Source: Agromyces rhizosphaerae
GTDB taxonomy: Bacteria > Actinomycetota > Actinomycetes > Actinomycetales > Microbacteriaceae
DNA: 64,000 bases
Reading direction: 5' to 3'
NCBI RefSeq assembly: GCF_027925245.1
Contig: NZ_BSDP01000001.1
Span: 868,001-932,000, forward strand
Position numbers and translations under genes: made by a program. This document shows, piece after piece, positions 9,520 through 16,985 of this stretch (position 1 is its first letter; the number at the start of each line of letters is the position of its first letter). Under the pieces are notes generated by a model. That model saw only the letters and a list, made by a program, of their open reading frames with translations. It made no database searches and was not told the DNA's origin.

Positions 9520-9554
9520 TCGGCACGATATGTACGAACTGGTACATTACACAC
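9520..9554 (+). promoter_or_regulatory. Leaderless promoter with 18-bp dyad operator before the dehydroshikimate dehydratase gene
   Basis: A -10-like TACATT (9543-9548) ends six bases before ATG 9555, so transcription should start at or next to the start codon. The inverted repeat ATGTACGAACTGGTACAT (9530-9547, 6-bp arms, 6-bp spacer) overlaps the -10 and the spacer, the position of a repressor site. A weak -35 TCGGCA lies 17 bases upstream. The dyad has the size expected for a TetR-type regulator, such as the one at 3880-4521 (inference). Confidence 0.55.
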
Positions 9555-11348
9555 ATGCGCACATCGATCGCCACCGTCTGCCTGTCGGGCGGGCTGGTCG
9601 AGAAGCTCCATGCCTGCAGCGACGCCGGCTTCGACGGAGTGGAGATCATGGACGCCGACCTCATCGGCGCCATGGAGTCCCCCGAGGAGATCCGGGCACT
9701 CTGCGCGAGGCTCGGGCTCTCGATCGACCTGTTCCAGCCGTTCCGCGACCTCGAGGGCGTCGCCGACGACGTCTTCGCCGACAACCTCCGCCGCGCCGAG
9801 GCGAAGTTCGCCGTGATGGAACGGCTCGGCGCCGACACCATCCTCGTCTGCAGCAACGCGGGCACCGCCACGATCGACGACGACGACGTCGCCGCCGCGC
9901 AGCTGGGCGCCCTGGCCGACGCGGCCGCGAAGCGCGGCATCCGCATCGCCTACGAGGCGCTCGCCTGGGGCCGGTTCGTCGACGACTACCGGCACGCCTG
10001 GCGCATCGTGCAGCTGGCAGACCGGCCGAACCTCGGCGTGTGCCTCGACAGCTTCCACATCCTCTCCCGCGGGCACGACCCCGCGGCGATCGAGGAGATC
10101 GACGGCGACAAGATCTTCTTCCTCCAGCTCGCCGACGCGCCCGCGCTCGACATGGACGTGCTCTCCTGGAGCCGCCACCACCGCCTCTTCCCCGGCGAGG
10201 GCGACTTCGCGCTGACCGACTTCCTCGCGCACGTGCTGCGCGCCGGGTACACCGGCCCGCTCTCGCTCGAGGTGTTCAACGACACCTTCCGCCAGACCGA
10301 CGTCGTGCGCACCGCCGGGCACGCCCGCCGGTCGCTCACCTGGCTGGCCGACCGCACCGCCGCCGCCAACGGCTGGACCGACGACCTGCTCGGCGAGCCG
10401 CAGGTGGCACGCGGCATCGACTTCATCGAGATCGCGGGCGCGGACCTCACGGCCGTGGACGAGACGCTCGAGCGGCTCGGCTTCGCGTTCGGCGGCCGGC
10501 ACCGCAGCAAGCGGGTGCGCCTCTGGACCGCGGGCGAGGCGCGCATCATCCTCGACGAGCAGGTGCGCGACGAGACCCCGCGGCTCACCGGCATCGGGCT
10601 GATGGTCGACGACGCGGACGCCGCGGTGGACCGCGCGGTCGCCCTCGGCGCGCCCGCGGCGTTCCGGCGCACCTATGCCGGCGAGCAGGAACTGCGGGGC
10701 GTCGCCTCACCCGACGGCACGGTCGTGTACTGGAGCGACCGCCCCGCCGACACCTCGTGGATCACCGAGTTCGAGGGCGGCTCGCCCGGCTCGGGCGCGT
10801 GCGAGAGCGGCGTGGTCGACCACGCCAACGTCGGCTACCGCTGGCAGGACTTCGACGAGGCCGTGCTCTTCGCGTCGAGCGTGCTCTCGCTCACCACGCA
10901 GTCGTCGGCCGACGTACCGGGCCCGCAGGGCCTCGTGCTGAGCCAGGTCATGCGCACCGAGGACGGCGTGGTGCGCCTGCCGATGAACCTCGCGCCGCCG
11001 ACCGCGCCCGTGCCCGACCGGCACGTGGCCGTGCGCTGCGACGACGTGGTCGCCGCCGCGCGCGCGGCCCGCGCCGCGGGGCTCGACTTCCTGCGCATCC
11101 CCGAGAACTACTACGACGACCTCGCCGCGCAGTTCGACCTCGACCCCGACCTGCTCGCCGAGTTGCGCGAGCTCGACCTGCTCTACGACCGCGACGGGTC
11201 GGGCGGCGAGTTCATCCACTTCTACACGCCGACCATCGGCGGCGTGTTCTTCGAGCTCGTCGAGCGTCGCGGCGGCTACGACGGCTACGGCGCCGCGAGC
11301 GCCCCCGTGCGCCTCGCGATGCAGCGCCGCGCGAGCGCCTCCGCCTGA
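9555..11348 (+). CDS. 3-dehydroshikimate dehydratase, fused TIM barrel + HPPD-like (VOC) domain (QsuB/QuiC1 type)
   Basis: 597 residues. Residues about 1-275 form a sugar-phosphate isomerase/epimerase-type TIM barrel, with EVFNDTFRQTD and metal-binding Glu/His residues such as IAYEALAWG and DSFHILSRG. Residues about 285-597 form two glyoxalase-like repeats resembling 4-hydroxyphenylpyruvate dioxygenase (GIDFIEIAGAD..., HVAVRCDDVVAAARAARAAGL). This fusion is the known architecture of bacterial 3-dehydroshikimate dehydratases, which make protocatechuate. It is divergent from the TRAP/AroE operon, giving uptake, oxidation and dehydration in one locus. No ring-cleavage genes are in the window. 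Confidence 0.85.
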   Translation: MRTSIATVCLSGGLVEKLHACSDAGFDGVEIMDADLIGAMESPEEIRALCARLGLSIDLFQPFRDLEGVADDVFADNLRRAEAKFAVMERLGADTILVCSNAGTATIDDDDVAAAQLGALADAAAKRGIRIAYEALAWGRFVDDYRHAWRIVQLADRPNLGVCLDSFHILSRGHDPAAIEEIDGDKIFFLQLADAPALDMDVLSWSRHHRLFPGEGDFALTDFLAHVLRAGYTGPLSLEVFNDTFRQTDVVRTAGHARRSLTWLADRTAAANGWTDDLLGEPQVARGIDFIEIAGADLTAVDETLERLGFAFGGRHRSKRVRLWTAGEARIILDEQVRDETPRLTGIGLMVDDADAAVDRAVALGAPAAFRRTYAGEQELRGVASPDGTVVYWSDRPADTSWITEFEGGSPGSGACESGVVDHANVGYRWQDFDEAVLFASSVLSLTTQSSADVPGPQGLVLSQVMRTEDGVVRLPMNLAPPTAPVPDRHVAVRCDDVVAAARAARAAGLDFLRIPENYYDDLAAQFDLDPDLLAELRELDLLYDRDGSGGEFIHFYTPTIGGVFFELVERRGGYDGYGAASAPVRLAMQRRASASA

Positions 11349-11359
11349 CGTCGAAGACC

Positions 11360-11495
11360 GTCACTTTTCAGGAGCCCCAGCCGGCCCGACGGCGGATTCC
11401 GCCGTTGCGGGCCCGGATCCGGCCTGTCCGGGCCGAGATCCGGGCCACCGCGCAGCATCCGTGCGCGGCGTCGCACGCAACTCCTGAAAAGCGAC
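11360..11495. other. Multi-branched stem-loop element between convergent genes
   Basis: Outer arms 11360-11374 and 11481-11495 (GTCACTTTTCAGGAG and its complement, 14 of 15 pairs) enclose three independent hairpins. These are 11389-11405 (7-bp arms, ATT loop), 11410-11446 (perfect 10-bp arms plus an inner 5-bp stem) and 11460-11477 (6-bp arms, 6-base loop). It fills nearly the whole gap between the dehydratase gene and the convergent GH42 gene. It could be a bidirectional terminator, a structured RNA or a small palindromic repeat element. Confidence 0.6.
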
Positions 11496-11502
11496 CCGAA
11501 CG

Positions 11503-13509
11503 TCAGGGGCGGACGATCGCCACGTCGTTCGGGGCGAGCACGAGGCCCTCGGCGGCGGAGCCGGTGAGCAGGTCGGTCCCGCTGAGCAGCACGCGGGCGA
11601 CGGATGCCCCGTGGTTGATCACGAACGTCACGTCGCCGCGCCGCACGGTCTCGACCTCGTCGCCGGTCGCGGCGGGCTCGGGCGCCTCGACGCCGGCGTC
11701 CGACGCGAGGGCCTCGGCGAGTGCGCGCAGCGACTCGGGGTCGGGCAGGGTCGCCACGTACCACGCCGCGCCCTCCCCCGTCGCCCGCCGCGTGATCGCG
11801 GGCGATCCGGCGAGCGCGCCGTCGGTGAACGTCGCGCGCACCTCGGCGTCGGTGACGCGCACGACCTCGGCCCAGGTCGAGCCCGTGGCATCCGCCCCGA
11901 GCACCTCGCCCGACAGCCCGACCGTCGGCACCGCTCCCCCGCCGGTCGCCTCGAGGTCCGGCCCCGCGGGCGGCGCGAACTCCTCGATCCAGACGCCGAG
12001 CGCGTCACGCAGCGGCTGCCCGAGGTAGCCGCCGAGCCGCACGTGCAGGTGCTCGTCGGTGATCGCCGTGCCGAAACCCGCGACGAGCGTGCCGCCGCCG
12101 GCCGCGTACGCGGCGAGCCCGTCCACCTGGGCGTCGGTCGCCACGAAGTGCGCGGGCGCGACCACGAGCCGGTAGCCCGACAGGTCGGCGTCGGCGCGCA
12201 CGAAGTCGACCGTGTGGCCGAGCGACGTGAATGCCCGGTGCCAGGCGAAGAGGACGTGACGGTACGACACCGTGGTCGGCGAGGCGGGCTGCTCGATCGC
12301 CCACCAGCTGTCCCAGTCGAGGGCGATCGCCACCGCCGCAGGCACCCGACCGCCCTCGACTCCCCGTTCGGGGCCGGACAGATCGCGCAGTTCGCCTCCG
12401 AGCTGCGCGATCTCGCGCCACACCCGGGTGTCGGTGCCGCCGTGCGGCACCATGCCCGAGTGGAACTTCTCCGAGCCGGCGGCCGACTGCCGCCACTGGA
12501 AGAACAGGATGCCGTCGGCACCGCGCCCCACGCACTGGTACGACCAGGCGCGCATCTGCCCGGGCGCCTTGGGCGCGTTGCGCGGCCGCCAGTTCACGGC
12601 GCTCGGCGCCTGCTCCATGAGGATCCACGGCTTCCCGCCGCCGAGCGAGCGCATGAGGTCGCGCTCCATCGCGCCGTACGCCGGCGAGACCGGGTCGACC
12701 GGGTCGGGGTAGGCGTCGTCCGAGACGATATCGACGAGCGGCGCCCACTTCCAGTAGTCGACCGGCTTGAAGAACCCCATGAAGTTCGTCGTGATGGGCA
12801 GCTCCGACGCCGCCCGGATCACCTCGACCTCGGCCGAGTAGCACGCCATGAGCTCGTCGCTCGAGAACCGGTCGAAGTCGAGCAGCTGCGTCGGGTTGCG
12901 GAAGCTCGGCGCCGCCGACGGCGGTGACACCTCGTCGAACGCGTCGTACCGCTGCGACCAGAACGCGGTGCCCCACGCCCGGTTCAGCTCCTCGACCGTG
13001 CCGTACCTCGCCTCGAGCCAGGCCCGGAAGGCGTCGGCCGACGCCTCGCAGTAGCAGCGGCTCACGTGGCATCCGTACTCGTTGTTGACGTGCCAGAGCT
13101 CGAGTGCCGGATGCCCCGCGTAGCGCTGGACCAGCTGCTCGACGAGGCGCTTCGCGTACGACCGGTACACCGGCGAGCTCGGGCAGTACTGCTGCCGGCT
13201 GCCGACCGCGAGTCGCACGCCCTGCTCGGTGACGGGCAGGGTCTCCGGATGCAGCTTCGCCAGCCACGGCGGTGGCGATGCGGTGGCCGTGGCGAGGTCG
13301 ACCCGCACGCCGCCCGCGTGCAGTGTGTCGAGCACGTCGTCGAGCCAGCCGAAGTCGTACTCCCCCGGTCGGGGCTCGAGCCGCGCCCAGGAGAACACGC
13401 CCACGGTCGCGAGGCTGATGCCGCCGCGCTGCATGAGCGCCACGTCCTCGTTCCAGACCTCGCGCGGCCACTGCTCGGGGTTGTAGTCCCCGCCGTACCA
13501 GATGGTCAC
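11503..13509 (-). CDS. Beta-galactosidase, glycoside hydrolase family 42 (first of two)
   Basis: 668 residues, a full-length GH42. The start is GTG 13507-13509 with AAGGAG four bases upstream. The N-terminal barrel opens with WYGGDYNPEQWP and contains the acid/base motif HVNNEYGCHVSRCYC (NE), whose Cys-rich stretch is a metal site seen in some GH42 enzymes. DGILFFQWRQSAAGSEKFHSGM is the later conserved segment. A trimerisation domain and a C-terminal domain follow. There is no signal peptide, so it acts in the cytosol on imported galactosides. It is the last gene of the operon, 46 bases after the second permease. Confidence 0.93.
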   Translation of the reverse strand: MTIWYGGDYNPEQWPREVWNEDVALMQRGGISLATVGVFSWARLEPRPGEYDFGWLDDVLDTLHAGGVRVDLATATASPPPWLAKLHPETLPVTEQGVRLAVGSRQQYCPSSPVYRSYAKRLVEQLVQRYAGHPALELWHVNNEYGCHVSRCYCEASADAFRAWLEARYGTVEELNRAWGTAFWSQRYDAFDEVSPPSAAPSFRNPTQLLDFDRFSSDELMACYSAEVEVIRAASELPITTNFMGFFKPVDYWKWAPLVDIVSDDAYPDPVDPVSPAYGAMERDLMRSLGGGKPWILMEQAPSAVNWRPRNAPKAPGQMRAWSYQCVGRGADGILFFQWRQSAAGSEKFHSGMVPHGGTDTRVWREIAQLGGELRDLSGPERGVEGGRVPAAVAIALDWDSWWAIEQPASPTTVSYRHVLFAWHRAFTSLGHTVDFVRADADLSGYRLVVAPAHFVATDAQVDGLAAYAAGGGTLVAGFGTAITDEHLHVRLGGYLGQPLRDALGVWIEEFAPPAGPDLEATGGGAVPTVGLSGEVLGADATGSTWAEVVRVTDAEVRATFTDGALAGSPAITRRATGEGAAWYVATLPDPESLRALAEALASDAGVEAPEPAATGDEVETVRRGDVTFVINHGASVARVLLSGTDLLTGSAAEGLVLAPNDVAIVRP

Positions 13510-13555
13510 GATGCTCCTTCCGTGGGGCGCTCGCGCGCCGCATCCGTCGACCTGT

Positions 13556-14500
13556 TCATCCCTTCACCCCGCCGGTGGCGAGGCCCGACTGCCAGTACCG
13601 CTGCAGGAACAGGAACGCGATCACGAGCGGCAGGATCGACACGAACGACCCCGTGATCACCGTCGAGAACAGCGCCTGCGAGCCGCCGCCAGCTGACGCG
13701 GCCGATTGCAGCTGCGCGAGGCCCACGGTCAGCGGATACAGCTCCGAGGTGTTCAGCATGATCAGCGGCAGGAAGTAATTGTTCCAGGTCGCCACGAGGG
13801 AGAAGAGGAACACCGTCACGAGCCCCGGGCCGAGGAGCCGGAGGCCCACCTGCCAGAAGATGCGGAACTCCCCGGCACCGTCGACGCGGGCCGCCTCGAT
13901 CATGCTGTCCGGGATCGCGTCGGCCGCGTACACCCGCATGAGGTACACGCCGAACGGGCTCACGAGCGACGGGACGATGATCGCCCACGGGGTGTCGGTG
14001 AGGCCGGCGCGCGAGAACAGCAGGTACGTCGGCAGGGCCAGCGCGGTCAGCGGGATCATGATCGCGCCGAGCGTGATGCTGAACAGCGCCGCGCTGCCCG
14101 GGAAGCGGTACTTCGCGAACGCGTAGCCCGCCATCGCCGAGAGCAGCGTCGCACCGACGGCGGCGGTGCCCGCGTAGAACACCGTGTTGAGGATCCAGCG
14201 CCCGAAGAGGCCGCCGCGGATGGTGAACAGGGTCTGCAGGTTCTCCCAGAGCGACAGCTCGGGGGCGAACCAGAGGCCGAACGTCGAGAAGAGCGCCGAG
14301 TTGTCCTTGGTCGACGACACGACCAGCCACCAGATCGGCAGGATGAAGTACAGCACGAGGAGCCAGAGCATGATCGTGATCAGCCAGTTCCTGCGGCGCT
14401 CCGGGGCGAACCGGCGGTGCGTCGCGGCGGACTTGCGTGAGCGCGGCGGGGCGCCTTCGGCGCCGACCGTGACGGCGGCGCGGGTCTCCATGTCGGTCAT
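13556..14500 (-). CDS. ABC sugar importer permease (MalG/second subunit type)
   Basis: 314 residues from ATG 14498-14500, overlapping the preceding permease by 4 bases. It has six predicted helices after a basic, Arg-rich N-terminus. The cytoplasmic EAA loop IEAARVDGAGEFRIFWQ contacts the ATPase. It pairs with the permease at 14497-15459 and the binding protein at 15574-16929. No ATPase is encoded here, as is common in actinomycetes, which share an MsiK-type ATPase. Confidence 0.93.
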   Translation of the reverse strand: MTDMETRAAVTVGAEGAPPRSRKSAATHRRFAPERRRNWLITIMLWLLVLYFILPIWWLVVSSTKDNSALFSTFGLWFAPELSLWENLQTLFTIRGGLFGRWILNTVFYAGTAAVGATLLSAMAGYAFAKYRFPGSAALFSITLGAIMIPLTALALPTYLLFSRAGLTDTPWAIIVPSLVSPFGVYLMRVYAADAIPDSMIEAARVDGAGEFRIFWQVGLRLLGPGLVTVFLFSLVATWNNYFLPLIMLNTSELYPLTVGLAQLQSAASAGGGSQALFSTVITGSFVSILPLVIAFLFLQRYWQSGLATGGVKG

Positions 14501-15459
14501 GCTCCGCTCCTCTCCTTGCGCTCGCGTCGTTGCTCGTTCAGCTGCACCACGTACGACGTGATCGCGATGACGATGCCGAGCAGGAACGCGATCGCCGCGG
14601 CGTAGTTCAGCTCCTGGTTGATGAAGGCGAGGTTGTACGCGTAGTAGTTCGGCGTGAACGAGTTCGTGATCGCGTCGGGCGCGATCGCGTTCAGCAGGCT
14701 CGGCTCGTTGAACAGCTGGAACGTGCCGATGATCGAGAAGATCACCGTCAGCAGGATCGCCGGGCGGATGGCCGGGATCTTCACGCTCCACGCGGTGCGG
14801 ATCTGCCCCGCCCCGTCGATCTCGGCCGCCTCGTAGAGCTCGGACGGGATCGACCGCAGGGCCGCGTACATGATGATCATGTTGTAGCCGATGAACTCCC
14901 AGCTGACGATGTTCATCATCGAGCCGAGGATGTTCTCCGGCGACAGGAAGTCGGGCGTGCCGAACCCGACGGAGCGGGCGATCTGCGCGATCGGCCCGAA
15001 GTCGGGCCCGTACAGGTAGCCCCACATGAGCGTCGCCACCACGGCCGGTACCGCGTACGGCATGAAGACGAGCAGGCGAACGCTCCTGGATCCGCGTGCA
15101 CGGCCGCTGTCGAGCGCGAGGGCGAGGAACAGCGACAACCCGAGCATGATCGGCACCTGGATGACGAGGAACAACGCCATCCGGCCGAGGCCGGCGAGGA
15201 AGTCGGGGTCCTGCACGGCGCGCGCGTAGTTCGCGAACCACGCGAACGTCTCGCCGCCGATGAGCTTGCTCTCGAACAGGCTGAGGTACCCCGCGTAGAC
15301 GAGCGGGATCACGAGCATCGTCGTGAAGATGACGAAGAACGGGAGGATGAACAGGTACGCGGCGCGGTTCAGCTTGCGCTGGTTCGCGCTCGTACGGCGC
15401 TTCTTCCTCGGGGCGGCGGCGGAGGGGCGCTCGTCATCGAGCGCCGGTGCGGTGGACAC
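14497..15459 (-). CDS. ABC sugar importer permease (MalF/first subunit type)
   Basis: 320 residues. The start is GTG with AAGGAG five bases upstream. A basic tail (RKKRRTSANQRK) precedes six helices, and the EAA loop reads LYEAAEIDGAGQIRTAW. It is the membrane partner of the permease encoded downstream. Two strong stem-loops (15492-15568) separate it from the upstream binding-protein gene, which fits lower expression of permeases than of the binding protein. Confidence 0.93.
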   Translation of the reverse strand: MSTAPALDDERPSAAAPRKKRRTSANQRKLNRAAYLFILPFFVIFTTMLVIPLVYAGYLSLFESKLIGGETFAWFANYARAVQDPDFLAGLGRMALFLVIQVPIMLGLSLFLALALDSGRARGSRSVRLLVFMPYAVPAVVATLMWGYLYGPDFGPIAQIARSVGFGTPDFLSPENILGSMMNIVSWEFIGYNMIIMYAALRSIPSELYEAAEIDGAGQIRTAWSVKIPAIRPAILLTVIFSIIGTFQLFNEPSLLNAIAPDAITNSFTPNYYAYNLAFINQELNYAAAIAFLLGIVIAITSYVVQLNEQRRERKERSGA

Positions 15460-15491
15460 GACGGCTCCTTACTCTCTGGGCGGTGCGGGGG

Positions 15492-15568
15492 CGGGTGCGC
15501 CCGTCGACATCGACGGGCGCACCCGTGGCGGACGGGGTGCCGGCCGGAGGCATCCGACCGGCACCCCG
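15492..15568 (-). terminator. Two tandem GC-rich stem-loops between binding protein and permease genes
   Basis: The first stem is perfect over 15 bp (15492-15506 with 15511-15525) closed by a four-base ACAT loop. The second is perfect over 10 bp (15534-15543 with 15558-15567) with a 14-base loop. There is no U-tract. In the same operon position in other sugar importers such hairpins protect the upstream mRNA or cause partial termination, raising binding-protein levels. Confidence 0.6.
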
Positions 15569-15573
15569 CGGCC

Positions 15574-16929
15574 TCACTCGACGGTGAAGCCCTGCGCCTC
15601 GGCGTAGTCGACGAGCTCGGCCTGCCACTCGTCGAGGGCGGCGGCGATGTCGCCCTTCTCGGCGATCACCGTTCCGATCGTCTCGCCGTAGGTGGAGTAG
15701 ACGAAGTCCATGAACGGCAGCCACTCGAAGTCGGTGTCGACCGTCTCCGAGATCTCGGCGAACAGCGCGTTGACCTCCTGGCCGCCGTAGAACTCGAGCT
15801 GCTGGCCCGAGAACTCCGGGTCCTCCAGCACCGACAGTTGCGGCGGGTACAGGAACTGCTCCGTCGCGAGCCGGAAGGCCGACTCCTCGTCGTGGTTGAT
15901 GAACTTCGCCAGCTCGTAGGCCGCGATCGGGTTCTCGCTGGTCGCGAGCACCGCGTCGGACGAACCGCCCCAGTTGCCCGAGACCTGCTCACCCGCCGAC
16001 CACTGCGGCAGCGGCGCGGCGCGCCACAGGCCCGAGGTCGACTCGGCCGTGCCCTGGAGGAAGATCGGCCCCCAGGCGGCGGTGAGCCAGCCGGCGTACT
16101 TGCCGCTCGCGAGGCCCTGGTACCACTCGTCCTGGAAGTCGACGTCGACCGAGATCAGGTCGTCCTGGATCAGGCCGGTCCAGTAGTCGGCGACCTGCTT
16201 CGCCTCCGGTCCGTTCACGTTGATCGAGACCGTCTCGGCGCCGTCGTAGCCGAAGGGCTTCGCGCCCGCCTGCCACATGAAGCCGATCATCTGCCCGGCC
16301 TGGGTCGCGCCGAGGTTCGAGATGTACGAGCCCGTCTCATCCTTGACCGACTGGGCCGCAGCGGCGTAGTCGTCCCAGGTCGCGGGCGCCTCGTCGATGC
16401 CCGCCTCGGCGAGGATGTCCTCGCGGTAGAGGTTGCCCATCGGGCCGACGTCCTGCGGGATCGCCCAGGTCTCGTCGCCGGGCGAGACCTGGTTCCAGGC
16501 CCACTCGACGTAGTCGCCCGAGATCTCGTCCGAGCCGTACGGCACGAGGTCGAGCAGCGCCTCGGTCAGCACGAACGAGGAGATGTACTGGTACTCCACC
16601 TGTGCGACGTCCGGCGCGCCCTGACCCGCCTCGAGGGCGCTGCGGAGCTTCTGGTAGTGCTCCGCACCCTGGCCGACGTTCTCGACCTTGACGCTGATCG
16701 CCGGGTAGGCCTCCTCGAAGAGGTCGACCTCGTTCTGGATGTCGGGCACCCACGTCCAGAACGTGAGCTCGGTGGGGGTGTTGAGCGCCTCTTCGCGCTG
16801 CTCGTCGGTGATCATGTCACTGCTCGAGCCGGAGTCGCCTCCGTCACCCGACGAGCACGCCGTGAGGAGGAGTGCTGCCGCAGCCGCGACGGATCCCAGC
16901 TTCAGTGCTGTTCGTGATGCGTTCCTCAT
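15574..16929 (-). CDS. ABC sugar importer substrate-binding lipoprotein
   Basis: 451 residues from ATG 16927-16929. The signal is lipoprotein type: MRNASRTALKLGS, a hydrophobic core, then lipobox LLTACSSG. The mature protein is a cluster-B binding protein with TELTFWTWVPD at its start and NPIAAYELAKFIN near the end. It captures an oligosaccharide, probably a galactoside given the flanking GH42 enzymes, and delivers it to the permeases encoded downstream. Confidence 0.93.
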   Translation of the reverse strand: MRNASRTALKLGSVAAAAALLLTACSSGDGGDSGSSSDMITDEQREEALNTPTELTFWTWVPDIQNEVDLFEEAYPAISVKVENVGQGAEHYQKLRSALEAGQGAPDVAQVEYQYISSFVLTEALLDLVPYGSDEISGDYVEWAWNQVSPGDETWAIPQDVGPMGNLYREDILAEAGIDEAPATWDDYAAAAQSVKDETGSYISNLGATQAGQMIGFMWQAGAKPFGYDGAETVSINVNGPEAKQVADYWTGLIQDDLISVDVDFQDEWYQGLASGKYAGWLTAAWGPIFLQGTAESTSGLWRAAPLPQWSAGEQVSGNWGGSSDAVLATSENPIAAYELAKFINHDEESAFRLATEQFLYPPQLSVLEDPEFSGQQLEFYGGQEVNALFAEISETVDTDFEWLPFMDFVYSTYGETIGTVIAEKGDIAAALDEWQAELVDYAEAQGFTVE

Positions 16930-16967
16930 GTCCTCTTCCCTGATTTCTCTGGTGTTCCCTTGGTGTT

Positions 16968-16984
16968 CCCGCCGGTCCGGCGGG
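16968..16984 (-). terminator. Small stem-loop after the first GH42 gene of the operon
   Basis: Seven-base arms CCCGCCG (16968-16974) and CGGCGGG (16978-16984) with a three-base loop start two bases after the stop codon of the GH42 gene. They lie just before the binding-protein gene. This may be an mRNA 3'-stabilising or processing hairpin rather than a full terminator, because the genes appear co-transcribed. Confidence 0.4.
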
Positions 16985-16985
16985 T

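Noticed and set aside
11360..11495. Terminal inverted repeats as ends of an insertion sequence
   Set aside because: No transposase ORF fits in 136 bases and no target-site duplication is evident; kept only as a structured element.
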